A stretch of 64,000 bases of DNA from Piliocolobus tephrosceles (GCF_002776525.5 NC_045439.1:155027407-155091406); one strand, 5' to 3'. Positions 12,594 to 26,086 are shown, counted from the first letter of the stretch. Notes: a model not told the origin generated them from the sequence alone. A program made the numbers and translations.

Positions 12594-13588
12594 AAAAGAC
12601 AATTCACCAGTCTCTTGCCTGTTTGGTTTTCGTTTTCAGGTTTTTATTCACCCCTTGAGTCTGAGGCTTATAAAGCCTTCTTTGGAACTGCACTTTGGCT
12701 TTTCTGGCCCCTAAGGCCTCTCTTGTAACCCACTCTTACTCTGTGAATAATATGGTTTCTGGACACCTTGCCTACAGCTATGACCCATCATGGCTCTACC
12801 CTGCTGCTTACATCCCCACCAATGTTTACAGACCTGCAAAACAGGAAATAGACATGAGATTTTCTGTATTCAGAGTGTAAAGGTCCTGACCTATGTGAAA
12901 TTCAGTTATTCAGAAAGCTTTCCTCTTTAGAACACACCTGAAAAGAAAGAAGGGAAAATGATTGAGAATAGTGAGAATCATGAAGGTCCCCAACGTTGAT
13001 GCCCGTGAACAGACATGTATTACTCAGAAAAGAGCTCCTGTCTCAAAATCAATGGATTTTATATCATATGCACTTCTAACACACGTGGTCATACGGTTTG
13101 CAAGCCCACATCTGATTGGAGGAGAAGAGATGGAGTGCTATGGTCAGGAACACCAATATCAGTCAGATGGGGAAGCTGACTTTCTGAGAGGAAGAGGGGA
13201 GAAAAAGTCTATTACAATGGCACACAAGAGAAAACAAAAAGCCCAGTGGTAAATACCCCTATACAATAGGACCTCTCTGTAGTATAATAGATCAAAGTAA
13301 TTGCTGGGATTTTCTTTTTAAATCAGCATTTAGCTATTTGAATATAATTGTCTTATAGGGAAAAAAGTTCTCAAGTTAGAAATATCTAAAAGTCGATGTA
13401 CAGGTGAGCTTTATAGAAATGCTATTAATAACATCAGAAATGAAATTCTGTTTAATTGCATGCCCTCAAAGTGACAAATGCTACATATTTTATTTCTGGG
13501 TTTCAGTTGTGGGGATCAGGACAGGCTGCAGTGTACCTCTCTAAACATTTGTAAAACAACAAACAATACTCTGTGGTTTCATTAAGTA
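12594..13588. other. Unique intergenic DNA, nothing recognised
   Basis: Two open frames of 61 and 96 codons lack splice or family support. Confidence 0.5.
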
Positions 13589-13601
13589 AAAGAAACTCTG
13601 G

Positions 13602-13882
13602 GCTGGGTACGGTGGCTCACACCTGTAATCCCAGCACCTTGGGAGGTTGAGGCGGCTGGATCACTTGAGGTCAGGAGTTTGAGGCCAGCCTGGCCAACAT
13701 GGTGAAACCCTGACTCTACTAAAAATACAAAAATTAGCAGGGCATGGTGACAGGTGCCTATAATCCCAGCTACTTGGGAGGCTGAGTCAGGAGAATAACT
13801 TGAACCCAGGAGGTGGAGGTTGTGGTGAGCCGAAAATGCACGCTTCACTCCAGCCTGGGCAAAAGAGTGAAACTCTGTCTCA
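13602..13882 (+). mobile_element. AluS-like
   Basis: Complete Alu. The target-like sequence aagaaactctggg before it resembles aagaaatcctggg after the long A/G-rich tail (about 14091). Confidence 0.92.
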
Positions 13883-13967
13883 AAAAACAAAAAAGAAGAA
13901 AGAAAGAGAGAAAGAGAGAAAGAAAGAAGAAAGAGAAAGAAAAGAAAGAAAGAAGAAAAGAAAGAAA

Positions 13968-14016
<49 letters not shown>

Positions 14017-14026
14017 NNNNNNNNNN

Positions 14027-14074
<48 letters not shown>

Positions 14075-14096
14075 AAAGAAAAGAAAGAAAGAAGAA
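13883..14096 (+). repeat. (GAAA)n microsatellite grown from an Alu tail, with assembly gap
   Basis: Degenerate gaaa/gaa units become pure (GAAA)n on both sides of ten Ns at 14017-14026. Length is probably uncertain. Lys/Arg/Glu or Ser/Phe/Leu frames across it are artefacts. Confidence 0.97.
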
Positions 14097-14103
14097 ATCC
14101 TGG

Positions 14104-15019
14104 GTTATTACCAACTTCCATGATTTTCCATGTGCCATTTCCTCTTTTGTAATAAATCTCCTCACACCTCCAAACCCTGCGGTCTTCATGGGCCAACTGC
14201 TTCTCATCCTTTCTCATTCACATCCTCTGGGAAGCTCTCTCCAACTGCTTCCCCCTCCTAGTTGGAGTTATGTACCCCCTAGTACTGCCACAGTGCCCTC
14301 TCCCCTCTCTCTGCCGCCTACCACATGGCCTACTACACTCGCCCATCCAGGGGTGGGCACCATCACTGCCCTCTAACCCCTCGAAGGCAGGTACCACGTC
14401 AGCTGAATGCATCATTGGTCCCTTCGTTCCTGGCAACTAGCCAACTCCCAGTATCCATTCGTTAAGTGGATAATGTTCCCATCCAGGTAACTTTCCACAG
14501 GAGGGAATCTGCATTACAACCGTGACAGCAAGATGAAAATACTCTAACAGAAGGAACACTGAGATACATTAGGACAGAGAGTTGGCAGCTTTTGAGGGTG
14601 AAGTTCAAGTTTTTGGCCAAATTCCAGCCTGCAGCTCCATTCTAGCCCAAGGCCACAGATTTCACCGCGGGCTTAGCAAAGGTGTCTTTCTCACTCATGT
14701 CACTGGTCACGGAGGACTCTTCATATGTACTGGTGCTTCCCATCTAGTGCTGGGGACAACAGGGTGAGACTGGGCAGAAAGGGGCTTGTGGGCCCACAGA
14801 ATTTACAACCCTAGAGGGATTAAAAAAATGCATCTTCAAAGCAAGATTTGTGAAGAGGGATTCTCTTTCAAACTGTGATAGAAAGACATTTTTTGAGCAA
14901 TCAAAATTAACCATTGCTGTATACAACCACTGAGCTTATAACCATTGCTAATGACAGGTCAGTGGCTCCAATTTCATATAAAAGGTCAGAAAATTTGAGA
15001 TGAGAAGTATCTGGTATAA
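14104..15019. other. Unique intergenic DNA, nothing recognised
   Basis: C-rich on the + strand at 14200-14400 but no CpG island or exon recognised. Confidence 0.5.
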
Positions 15020-15200
15020 CTGTCTGTTAGACTGGGAACTAGGAGCCTACAGATCTGGGTTCTAGTCTGGTTTTTTCACGAATTATTTGGCAGACTACAC
15101 ATCATAGAATCTGCGTGGGTCGCTGTTTTCTCATCTGCAAGCAAGAGATGCGAGTAAGAGGGTCTCTAATCGTCCCTCCAGCTCTCCTTCCAGATCCCTC
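15020..15200 (+). repeat. MIR-like SINE
   Basis: Has 'gatctgggttctagtctgg' and 'gttttctcatctgcaa', matching the MIR layout with high divergence. Confidence 0.65.
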
Positions 15201-16250
15201 CAGCATGCTATGGTCACAAGGATGATTAAGAGTTTTTAAGAAAAAAACCAAAATACGTGTCAATAGAGAAATACTTAATGACAGGAACTAAGCTGTGAGT
15301 ATGCAGGGGCATGTGAAAGTACTCATGATATACTTTTAAATGAAAAACAAAAAAGCAATTTACAAATTGTATGCTGTGTATTACCAATTGCACATAAACA
15401 TACAGGAGGCCCTTTGCCTCCCTGACTAAGCACATTTTGCAATCAAAGTATATCTGTGTTTGCGTATGTGTGTGTTATAGACACATTTCATACATACGGA
15501 AAAGTTACCACACTAAGACAAAGCAATTATTCGCAATGGTGGTGTTGGAGTGACTACCATTTTATTCTTATAAGTTTTTAGTAAAGTACAGATTTTACAT
15601 TTTTAACTGGAAAAAATAATCTTGTTAATGTTTTCTTCTGATTATTACACGAATATATGTACATTCTAATAGGGCTAATATTTCATACCTACATAATTGG
15701 AATTAAAATGATAGTTGACCATTCAGGACTATATTGAAACTTGGTGGCTATCAAATGAGCTATACTCCGTGCAAATAAAGTGCAAGTCATTTCCGATTTT
15801 ATTCCAAATTGTTGGAATTCCGCTTCCGGTGATAATGACAGGCGAGCCCCACTGAGTCTGGCACTGTGAAACTGTGCAAGCTACTGCCAGGGGATTGTTC
15901 TCCCACCTCCTTCTGAGAGATCATCTCTGTGGTCTTCCTTCAAACACAGATCCTGCCTCTTCCCCGCCCATTGTGGAAGCCTTTGCATCTTTCACTCCTG
16001 TAAATATTTAACAAGTAGTGGGACAGTTTCATTCTATCATCAGCCAGCTTCAGTCAAGCTGGTAAGGCAAAATTGAAACCTACAACTAGACTGAGCAAGG
16101 GCAACTGCAGCTCATAGGAGACAACTTGGTACTGTCAACCCAGATAAGGAGGCAGATAAGTTTTCGGCACAATAAGCTTCAAAAGCTAGGTGAAAGGTTA
16201 GTTCTAACACAGAGATGTCTCTTTTTTTATTTAAAAAAAAAAAAAAAAAA
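15201..16250. other. Unique intergenic DNA with a short dispersed repeat
   Basis: Positions 15411-15455 share about 45 bp with 17408-17455 (see findings). Otherwise nothing recognised. Confidence 0.5.
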
Positions 16251-16255
16251 AAGGG

Positions 16256-16574
16256 AGGCCAGGCATGGTAGCTCATGAATGTAACCCTAGCCCTTTGGGA
16301 GGCCAAGGCAGGCAGATCATTTGAGGTCAGGAGTTCGAGACCAGCTTGGCCAACATGGTGAAACCCCACCTCTAACAACAACAACAAAAAAATACAAAAA
16401 TTAGCCTGGCAGGGTGGCGTGCCCCTGTAGTCCCAGCTACCAGGCAGGCTGAGGTGGGAGAATGACTTGAACCTGGGAGGACAGAGGTTGAAGTGAGCCA
16501 AGAGTGCACGACTGCATTCCAGCCTGAGCCACCGAGCGAGATCCTGTCTCACATAAATAAATAAAAATTTAAAA
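16256..16574 (+). mobile_element. AluS/J-like
   Basis: Complete, diverged Alu with an internal (aac)n patch at 16374-16386 and an (aaat)n tail. Confidence 0.9.
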
Positions 16575-19500
16575 GTTTTAAAAAGTGACATTAAGAGAAA
16601 AAGCGAATTATGGTGAGCTACTGTCTGAAATTCAGACCTCCTCTACCTCAACAGTATCTAAAGGGTCTCCATCCTCCCCACTCAGCCCTGGTCACTTCAA
16701 CACAGAGAATGAACAGGATGCTAACAGCTCAAAGGTTTTGAAAGAGGTTGAGACACATACCACACACACTGCCCCCTCCCTGCCCCTAGAATAACCCAAG
16801 ACTTCAAGGGGGAGTAATAAATTAATCATCCATTACTGGAGCAGGGAAATGGGGAAGGGGCAATGGATATTTCTTGTTGATATCATAATACCAATGTTAT
16901 TGAAGATAATGAGTTTAATTTTATCTTTGTAATCCTATTACCCTGGCTGGCATTTGGCTTAGAAAAGGCTAGTGACGAAATTCTGCTGATGAGACTTGGA
17001 AGAAGTCTGATGAGAGCTTTGGGGACACACAGGAGGAAATGGTCTAGCTTCCTTAAGACAGTATCTGCATACGACTCTTAGAACCGCTGCAGCCAACTTC
17101 CACCAGGCTGAGAGCTGAGACAGCACTAATAATAACAGACTTGAGAGATGGAACAAAATCAGGGCCTTGGTAGCATTGCTGAGCCACTGAATCAATTTAG
17201 CCTAAAGCCTCTGGACTTCCAGTTAGGGAAGGTAATGCATGTCCTGATTGTTTTAGCCACTGTGAGTTGGGAAAGAGGAAGAGGTCTAGGGAAATGATTG
17301 ACTGTGTGGGGAGGGGAATATTATTCACAGGCACAATCTGAAAGGGTGGACAGTGACGGAGGTCATGGACATGGGGTAGGGTAAGTGGGTAGACTGGGTC
17401 CACCCAGCCCTTTGTCTCCCTGACTAAGCAAGCACACTTTGCAATCAAAGCAAAGCTAAAATAAAGAACTTTCCTTGGGGTTCATGTGTGTTTACTTAGC
17501 CAATGTAGCAGGGTTACAAATAACTCAGACTATATACTCATATGTACAAAGAAGATATCGCTAATTTCCTATAAGCCTCCACCCCCTCTAGGTACTTGGT
17601 AATTAACTTGCTAATTAAAGTTTCTGTCTCTTAGGGTTTAAACAGTCTCCTTTTTGTTAAGCAATCATATTATTCAAAGTTCAATTTCCTGTGGGGCCTG
17701 GCATCATTCATACATTTTGGATGACACAGTCTCTGGGTAAATCCTCAGCCTTCAAGAGTGCTGCTCTACTGTCTTTCTCCTTCCTAAGAGATGGATCAGG
17801 CACCTACAGTGTTCCCGGGGTGGTATCCTCTGGGCGCTTGCTGCTATAGGATGGCTCATCTGATCTATGCCCTTCACCAGTAACTACTATGTTATGGCCC
17901 ATCCCCTATAGCCTTCTCAGGTCTTGCACTGGTACTCATCTCCGGAGTCTGGGTCCCAGCTACCTGCACCTTTATAAAGACCCCTCTCATGGGAGCCTCT
18001 TCATCCTGCTGGTGCTCTGGCTCTCCCAGCACTTCCCATCACTTGAACAGGACACACAGGCATCCTTGCAGGCAGGCTGAGGCTTTGGGGCAGCCAGGAC
18101 CACTGCCCCAGGCTCACCTGTCGCATCAGCTGCCCCTGCTCCATTACTCTGATGCCATGTTGGACATGGAGCCAAACAGAGTGCCAGGCTCCACAAGGGG
18201 TTTCTGCCTCTGCCAGCTTCTCTTGGGAAAGCAGCCCTGAGCCTGAAGGTTGTGGATGCCTCAATAGTGACTCAATTTTATGTTCCTGTGTTCCCATTAG
18301 CTCAAGGCTTGAGCTTCAGAAGGGAAGAAAATGAAGATCTTAGCCTCTAGAACAACTTACTTTTGGTTCCCTTGTTCTTTTCACAAACTTGAAAGTGTTG
18401 AACATTTTAGGCTTCTCATTTTCCCATCTCTTTTCACAGGCCTCCTCCCACCTAAGACTCTAAGGTCAGTACCACCAAGCATCGATCTGTTAAAGAAAGG
18501 AGCTTTCAAATCTAGAAATACCATCTCCATCTCCATAAAGTTTGCCTTTAAATACTTCTAAACTTACAAAATTGGTTGAGCAAAAACCCTTAAGAATTGA
18601 AATTTAAATGACTTTTTTAGGCAGGACTACCTTTTTCTTGTGTGGTACAATGAGCCTCAAGGTTGCTTAGAGGTAGGAGGCCACTGAGTATTAGACTATA
18701 GGAAAAAGTGACAACAAATCAACTCCATCTATCTATATCTAATATATATATATATATATATATGTGTAAAACTATATAATATACAATTGTATGTATATAT
18801 AAAAATCTATTTGATTAGTCACACTACAGAAAAACAGGGTTAGAGCAGTGGTCAGAATTAATGACGGGGAATGAATGGAGACAGATGGAGTCATCCCACC
18901 ACCTACCCAATTAGACAGGGTACAGTGCAGCCCTATTGCCAGGATAGGAAATACGGGTTATAGAAGCCTTTTGATCAGCTGTATATCCTTCTTGGATGGT
19001 TTGATGAACTGTTATAATTGGTTTTGCAGGTTTGTATTTCTCTCCACTGTTATATTAAGGAATTAAATTCAAAATGCTACAGATAATCTTTGAATAAATA
19101 TGATTTCAATGAAAAGGGGTCCATAACCCTGTCTAATTAAACCTTTCTATTCTCTGACATTGTTTCAATAAAATATCTGATCTTCTGCAATGACTCCAAT
19201 AATTGGTTACAGTTGTTCACTGAAATTCAAATTCTCTTCCCACTACCAGAGGAAAAGCAGAGCCTGCATCTGCCCCAGGACACACTAGGGCAAAGACATT
19301 AGCTAGACAGAGAGAGGATTGTTGTTCTCAGTTGGGATCTGAAAAAAAACCCATCATCTCAAAAACCAAATACAGAAAGCGAATGTATTAATTTTTAATG
19401 AAGAAAATGTAACTAACAGGAGGATGGATGCTCATGTTCAGTGAGTGCAGCTTCTCCCTGAAGACAATTTTCCTGGGATACTAAATTATCATCAGAATGT

Positions 19501-20115
19501 TGTTTGGTGAGCATGGCATTACAGCAAGTGGAACTAGCTGGGTAATCCTAATGCACATTGATATTGGGGTAGATCCATTGCAGCCCCTCTAGGGACACAG
19601 CTACCCCTGAGGCGGGGTACTTTCTCTCCTCAACATTTTAGAGATACTCTGCTGTCATAAGAGCCTCTGAATCTAACTTTTCTTTCCTGTATATATTAAA
19701 ACAACCATTTCCAACCTTTCCCTCCTATTTGTTTCTTTTCAGAAAACTTAGACAAGCAAAATACAACAAAATAAAAAATACCCTCCCAAAAACAACCACT
19801 ATGAAGATCCTGGGCATTCCTTCAGACTCTTCTGTTTTCATCAATTGTCGTTCTGACTTTTTCTGCACTCAGTCACCCCAATCTTCATCCCCAATCAAGT
19901 GTGGGTCCCAGCCCTGGGTGAGGGCCTGGGGAAAGGGCAGAGGAGGCACTCAGAGCACACAGTTCAGCACCTTCTCAGACGCATGATTCACATGTGCTGA
20001 AGATCATGGCAGCAGTTTGAGCAGCCAGCAGAGTGCTCCACTAGAACATGACAAACACTCTGAGAGTTTGCTTTGCCCATGTTTCCTCATAAATGAAATT
20101 TCCATCCCATAATCC
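16575..20115. other. Unique intergenic DNA, 3.5 kb, no gene recognised
   Basis: Contains the second copy of the 45-bp motif (17408-17455) and a (TA)n patch at about 18740-18765. Overlapping open frames at 17.9-18.3 kb come from locally GC-richer sequence but show no splice or domain signal. Confidence 0.5.
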
Positions 20116-20545
20116 TGGATAGAAGAATCAATATTGTGAAGATGCCCATAGTACCCAAAGAGATCTACAGATTCAATGCAATCTGTAGCAAAATTTCAAT
20201 GACATTTTTCAGAAAATACAAGAAACCCTAAAATTTGTATAGAATCACAAAAGACACCAAAACCAATGCAATACTGAGCAAGAAAAGCAAAGCTAGAGGT
20301 GTCACACATCCTACCCTTTTTCAAAATATCTTACAAAGCTACAGTGATCAAAACAGTATATTTCTGGTGTGAAAACAGACATATAGACCAATGGAACAGA
20401 ATAGAAAGCCCAGAAATGAACTCACATATATATGGTTAGTTAATCTTTGACGGGAGTGTTAAGAATACCCAATGAGTAAAGGATAGTCTCTTTAATAAAT
20501 GGTACTGGAAAACTGGATATTCCAAAGCAAAAGAATAAAATTTGA
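20116..20545 (+). mobile_element. Old L1, first part (ORF2 region)
   Basis: Starts inside ORF2 ('aatattgtgaagatgccca', 'agattcaatgcaat') and reaches 'aataaatggtactgg'. The element is interrupted by a younger L1 and resumes at 30062. Confidence 0.9.
20531..20545 (+). repeat. Target-site duplication, left copy of nested L1
   Basis: aagaataaaatttga; the right copy aagaatgaaatttga is at 30062-30076 (14 of 15 identical). Confidence 0.88.
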
Positions 20546-21232
20546 GAGGAGGATGAAGCAAGATGGCAGAATAGAAGGCTCCATCTATTACTGCCCCCTC
20601 AAGGACACCAATTTAACAACTATCTATGTAGAAAAAAATATCTGTATAAGAATGAAAAATCAGGTGAACACTCATAGTACCTGGTTTTAATTTCATATTG
20701 CTGAAAGAGGCACTAAAAAGATAGAAAAAAAACAGTCCTGAACTGCCAACAAAACCCCTCCCCACCCACTGCAGTGGCAGAACGGTGCAAAGAAGAGAGA
20801 GTGTCTGGGCACTGGGGGAGGGAGAACACAGCAATTGTGAGGCATTGAACTCAGTACTGTCCTGTTAGAGCAGAAAGGAAAACTGGACCGAATTCAGGTG
20901 ATGCCTGCTCACCAAAGGAGCATTGACACCAGCACCAGCCAGGGGAAATCACCGATCCCAGCAGGCTGAACTTGAGTGCCTGCAAACCTCGCCACTGTGT
21001 GCTACAGAGCTCTGTATTGCTAAATGAACGTGAAACGCAGTCTAAGCTATAAGGACTGCAACTCTTAGGTGAATCCTAGTGCTGAACTAGGCACAGAAAC
21101 AGTAGCCTGGGAGGGGGCATGTGTCACACTGAGACACCAGCCAGGGCCGCTAAAGGAGTGCTGGCATCATCCCTCCCCTAACTCCAAGCTGTACAGCTTC
21201 TGGCTCCAAAAGAGACCCTCTTCTTCCACTTG

Positions 21233-22136
21233 AAGAGAGGAAAGAGAAGAGTGGCAAGGACTTTGTCCTGCATCTTGGATACCAGCTTAACTACAGCAGG
21301 ATAAAACACTGGCCAGAGTCATGAGGTCCCCATTCCAGGCCCTAGCTCCCAGAGGACATTTCTAGACAAACCCTAAGCCAGAGGGAACCTGCTATCTTTC
21401 CACCCATTTGGGGAGAGGAGAGGAGAAGGAAGAGTGGGAAGGACCTTGTCTTGCATCTCGGATATCAGTTCAGCCACAGCAGGATAGGGCATGGTTGAGA
21501 AGCATGGGCCCCCTTTTCAGTCCTAGCTCATCGACAGTTCTAGACACATCTTAGGCCAAAAGGGAACCTGCTCCTTTGAAGGGAAGAACCTAGTCCTGGC
21601 AGCATTCATCACCTTTTAAACAAAGAGCTCTTAGGCTCTGGATAACCAGCAGCAATACCCAGCTACTAAGTCAAGGACCTTGGGCAAGATACTGAGCCTT
21701 GCTGGCTTCAGGTGAGACTCAGCACATTCCCAGATGTGCTGACTTTGAGCAAGACTCCTTCCATTTGAGAAAAGCAGAGGGAAAAGTAAAGGGGACTTTG
21801 TCTTGCATCTTAAGTACCAGCTCAGCCATAGGAACATAGAGCACAAAGTGGGCTCTTGGCATCCTCAATTCTAGGACTTGGCTCTTGGACAGCATTCTTT
21901 TACCTGCCCTTGGGTCAGAGGGGAGCCTGCTGCTCAGAAGGGTGAATCCCAGGTCAGGCAGCATTCACCACAAGCTGACTGAAAAGTCTTTGGGCATTAA
22001 GTGAACATCACCAGTAATCTCACAGTATTTCAGTGGGGTGGTGGCAGGGGCCATGGGTAAGGCTCCTCTACTTTTAGAAAGTGGAGGAAACAGTGGATTG
22101 TGTCTTGTGGTTTGAGTGCCAGCTCAGCCACAGTAC
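21233..22136 (+). repeat. Degenerate tandem units in the L1 5'UTR
   Basis: Four diverged units begin near 21233, 21413, 21766 and 22076. Each has a purine-rich lead, then 'ctttgtc(c/t)tgcatct(t/c)' or a variant, then 'accagctcagccac' or similar. Spacing is about 180-350 bp. Confidence 0.75.
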
Positions 22137-22875
22137 AACAGAACACTAGGAGGACTTCTAATGATTTTGATTCTTGTCCCCGGCTGCTGGACAGCATCTA
22201 CTGACCTACCCAAGGCCTAGGGGAACTTGCCACCCTAAAGGGAAGGACACAGGTCTGGCTGGCTTTGCTACTTGTTGATCATAAAACCCCAAGGCCTTGA
22301 GTGAACATAAGCAGTAGCCAGGGAGTGGTTACAGCACGACTTGGGCAAGACCCAGTGCTGTGCTGCCTTCAGGTATGATGCAGCACAGTCATAGTGGTGG
22401 TGGCCACAGGGGTGCTTTGTCACTTCATCCCTAGCTTCAGGTGGCTCAGGACACAGAGGGAGACATTGTTTGGAAGAAAGTAAAGGAAGAGAGCAAGAGC
22501 CTCTGCCTGGTAATGCAGAGAATTCTCCTGGATCTTGTCCAAGACCATCAAGGTGGTACCTCTATCAGTCTGGAAGAATCACAACATTAGTGAGCTTGGG
22601 GTTTCCCCTAAAGCAGCTACAGCTTAGAACACAACAGTCAAGTCCCTTGAAACACCTGGAAGACTTTTCCAAGAAGGATGGGCACAGACAAGCCCAGACT
22701 GTGAAGATCAAAATAAATAACTAATTCTTCAATTCCCAGATGCCAAAGAACATCTACAAGTATCAACACAATCCAGGAAAACATGACCTCACCAAATGAA
22801 CTAAATAAGGCACCAGGGACCAATCCTGGAGAAACAGAGACGTGTGATCTTTCAAAGAGATAATTCGAAATAGTT

Positions 22876-23211
22876 GTGTTGAGGAAACTCAAAGTAATTC
22901 AAGATAACACAGAGAAGGAATTCAGAATCCAATCAGATAAATTTAACAAAGAGATTAAAATAATTAAAAAGAATCAAGGAGAAAATCTGGAGCTGAAAAA
23001 CGCAATTGGCATACTGAAGCATGCATCGGAGTCCTTTAGTAGAACTGATCAAGCAGAAGAAAGAATTGGCGAGCTTGAAGGCAGCCTTTTTGAAAACACA
23101 CAGTCAGAGGAGACACAAGAAAGAATAAAAAACCATGAATCACACCTACAGGATCTAGAAAATAGCCTCAAAAGGCAAATCGAAAAGTTACTGGCCTTAA
23201 AAAGAAGGTAG
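22876..23211 (+). pseudogene. L1 ORF1 remnant (coiled-coil part)
   Basis: A 111-codon open frame, Glu/Lys-rich (for example IKNHESHLQDLENSLK), is part of the coiled-coil region of L1 ORF1. It lacks the intact RNA-binding part; an Alu follows at 23256. Confidence 0.82.
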
Positions 23212-23255
23212 ATAAAGAGGTAGGAGTAGAAAGTTTATTCAAAGGGAAAATAACT

Positions 23256-23554
23256 GGCTGGGCATGGTGGCTCACGCCTGCAATCCCAGCACTTTGGGAG
23301 GCCAAGGCAGGTGGATCACTTGAGGTCAGGAGTTCAAGAACAGCCTAGCCAACATGGTGAAACCCCATCTCTACTAAAAATAGAGCTGGGCATGGTGGTG
23401 TGTGCCTGTAATACCAGCTACTCAGGAGGCTGAGGCATGAGAATCGCTTGACCCTGGGAGGAGGAAGTTACAGAGAGCTGAGATTACACCACTGCACTCC
23501 AGCCTGGGCGACAGAGCAAGACTCCATCAAAACAAATACACAAACAAACAAAAC
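23256..23554 (+). mobile_element. AluS-like in L1
   Basis: Complete Alu with flanking caaagggaaaataac duplications, inserted in the L1 ORF1 end. Confidence 0.93.
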
Positions 23555-24523
23555 AAAGGGAAAATAACAGAGAATATCCCAAACCTAGAGAAACATATCA
23601 ATATCCAAGTACAGGAAGGTTATGGAACACATCTTAAACCAAGAAGATTTAACCCAAAAAAGACTACTTCAAGGCATTTAAGTAGTAAACTCCCAAAGGT
23701 CAAAGATAAAGAAAGGATCCTAAAAGTAGCAAGAGAAAAGAAACAAATAACATACAATAGAGCTCCAATACATCTGGCAGCAGATTTTTCAGTGGAAACC
23801 TTATGGGCCTAGAAAGAATGGTATGACATATTTAATATGCTGAAGGAGAAAAAACACTTTTACTCTAGAATAGTATGTCCAGTGAAAATATCTTTCGAAC
23901 ATGAAGGAGAATAAAGACTTTCCCAAATGAACAAAAGCTGAGGGACTTCATCAATACCATACCTGTCCTACAAGAAACGCTAAAGGGAATACTTCCGTCA
24001 GAAAGAAAAGGACATTACTGAGCAATAAATAATCACCTGAAGGTACAAAACGCACTGGCAATAGTAAGTACACAGAAAAACACAGAGTATTATAACACTG
24101 TATCTGTGGTGTATAAACTACTCTTATCCTAAGTAGAAACACTAAATAATGAACCAGTCAAAAATAATAACTGCAACAACTTTTCAAGACATAGTCAGTA
24201 CAATAAGATATAAATAGAAACAACAAAAAGTTAAAAAGTGGGGGGATGAAGTTAAGACATATAGTTATTAGTTTTCTTTTTGCTTGTTTGTGTGCTTATG
24301 CAAATAATGCTAAGCTGTTATCACATTAAGACAATAGGTTGTAATATAATCTTTGCAAGCCTCGTGGTAACATCAAAGCAAAAAGCATCCAATGGATACA
24401 TAAAAAATAAAAAGCAAGAAACTAAATCACATCACCAGAGAAAATCACCTTCACTAGAGGAAGACAGGAGGGAAAGAAAAAAGGAAGAAAAGACCACAAA
24501 ACAACTGGAAAACAAAGAATAAA

Positions 24524-24835
24524 ATGACAGGAGTAAGTCCTTACTTACCAATAATAACATGGAATGCAAATGGACCAAACTCTCCAATCAAAACACATAG
24601 ACCAACAAAATGGATGAAAAAACAAGACCCATTGATCTGTTGCCTGCAAGACACACACTTCATCTATGAAGACACATACAGACTGAAAAGAAAGGGATGG
24701 AAAAAGATATTGCATGACAATGGAAACCAAAAAAGAGCAGGAGTCACTATACTTACAACAGACAAAATAGATTTCAAGATAAAAACAACAAGAGACAAAG
24801 GTCACTCTATAATGACAAAGGAATCAATTCATTAA
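24524..24835 (+). pseudogene. L1 ORF2 endonuclease-domain remnant
   Basis: Open 103-codon piece with L1 endonuclease-like order: TWNANG, then CCLQDTHF (ancestral CLQETH type), then RAGVTIL. Frame ends before an Alu at 24869. Confidence 0.85.
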
Positions 24836-24868
24836 AAGGGTATAATAATTTTAAATACATATGCACCC

Positions 24869-25156
24869 GGCCAGGCATGGTGGCTCACACCTTTGTGAGG
24901 CTCACGCTTTGGGAGGCTGAGGTGGGTGAATCACCTAAGATCAGGAGTTCGAGACCAGCGTGGCCAACATGGTGAAAACCCCTCTCTACCAAAAATACAA
25001 AAATTAGCTTGGTATGATGGTGTGTGGCTGTAATCCCAGTTACTCAGGAGGCTGAGAAAGGAGAATTACTTGAATCCAAGAGGTGGAGGTTGCAGTGAGC
25101 CAAGATTGCACTACTGCACTCCAGCCTAGGTGACAGAGCAAGACTCTGTCTCAAAA
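24869..25156 (+). mobile_element. Alu in L1 ORF2
   Basis: Complete Alu. The tail runs into (TA)n/(CA)n low complexity at 25157-25224. Confidence 0.92.
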
Positions 25157-25224
25157 AATATATATATATATATTTTTATATTTATATATATTTATATTTA
25201 TATATATATACACACACACACACC
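25157..25224 (+). repeat. (TA)n/(CA)n microsatellite at Alu tail
   Basis: tatata runs followed by cacacacacac, probably grown from the Alu A-tail. Confidence 0.9.
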
Positions 25225-26086
25225 CCTAATACTGGAACACTTGGATACATAAAGGAGCTATTATTAGAGCTAAAGAGAGAGATAGGTCCCAATACAATAA
25301 TAGCTGAATACTTCAACACCCCCCTATCAGCATTGGACAGATTTTCCAGACAGAAAATCAACAAAGAAACATCAGACTTAATCTGCACTATACACTAAAT
25401 GGATCTAATAGATATTTACAGAACATTTCATCTCAGAGCTGCAGAATACATTTTCTTTTCCTCAACACATGGATCAGTCTCAAGTATAGACCATATTTGA
25501 GGTCACAAGACAGTCTTAAAAACATTCAAAAAATTGAAATCATATCGAGTTTCTTCTCTAGAAGAACTAGAAATCATTACCAAGAGGAATCTTGGAAACT
25601 ATTTTAAAAAACATGGAAATTAAACAATAAGCTCCTGAATGACCAGTCAATAAAGAAATCAAGAAGGAAATTTAAAAATTTCATGAAACAAATGATAATA
25701 GAAGCACAACATACCAAAACCTATGGGATCCAGCAGTTCTAAGAGGGAATTTTATAGTTATAAGTGCCTACATCCAAAAAGAGAGAAAACTTCAAACAAA
25801 CAATCTAACAATGCATATTAAAGAACTAGAAAAGCAAGAGCAAACTAAACCTAAAATTAGTAGAAGAAAAGAAATAATAAAGATCAGAGCAGAAGTAAAT
25901 GAAATTAAAATGAAAAAACAATACAAAAATCAAGGAAACAAAAAGTTGGTTTTTTGAAAAGTTAAACAAAATTGACAAACCTTTAGCCAGACTAAGAAAA
26001 AAAGAGAGAAGATCCAAATAAATAAAATCAGAAATGAAAAAGGAGACATTACAACTGATATTGCAGAAATTCAAATGATTATTAGT

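Noticed and set aside
13582..14376. Long Lys/Arg/Glu and Ser/Phe/Leu frames on both strands
   Set aside because: Produced by the (GAAA)n microsatellite, an adjoining Alu and the N gap.
16112..16591. 159-codon minus-strand frame
   Set aside because: Typical antisense Alu translation; no independent support.
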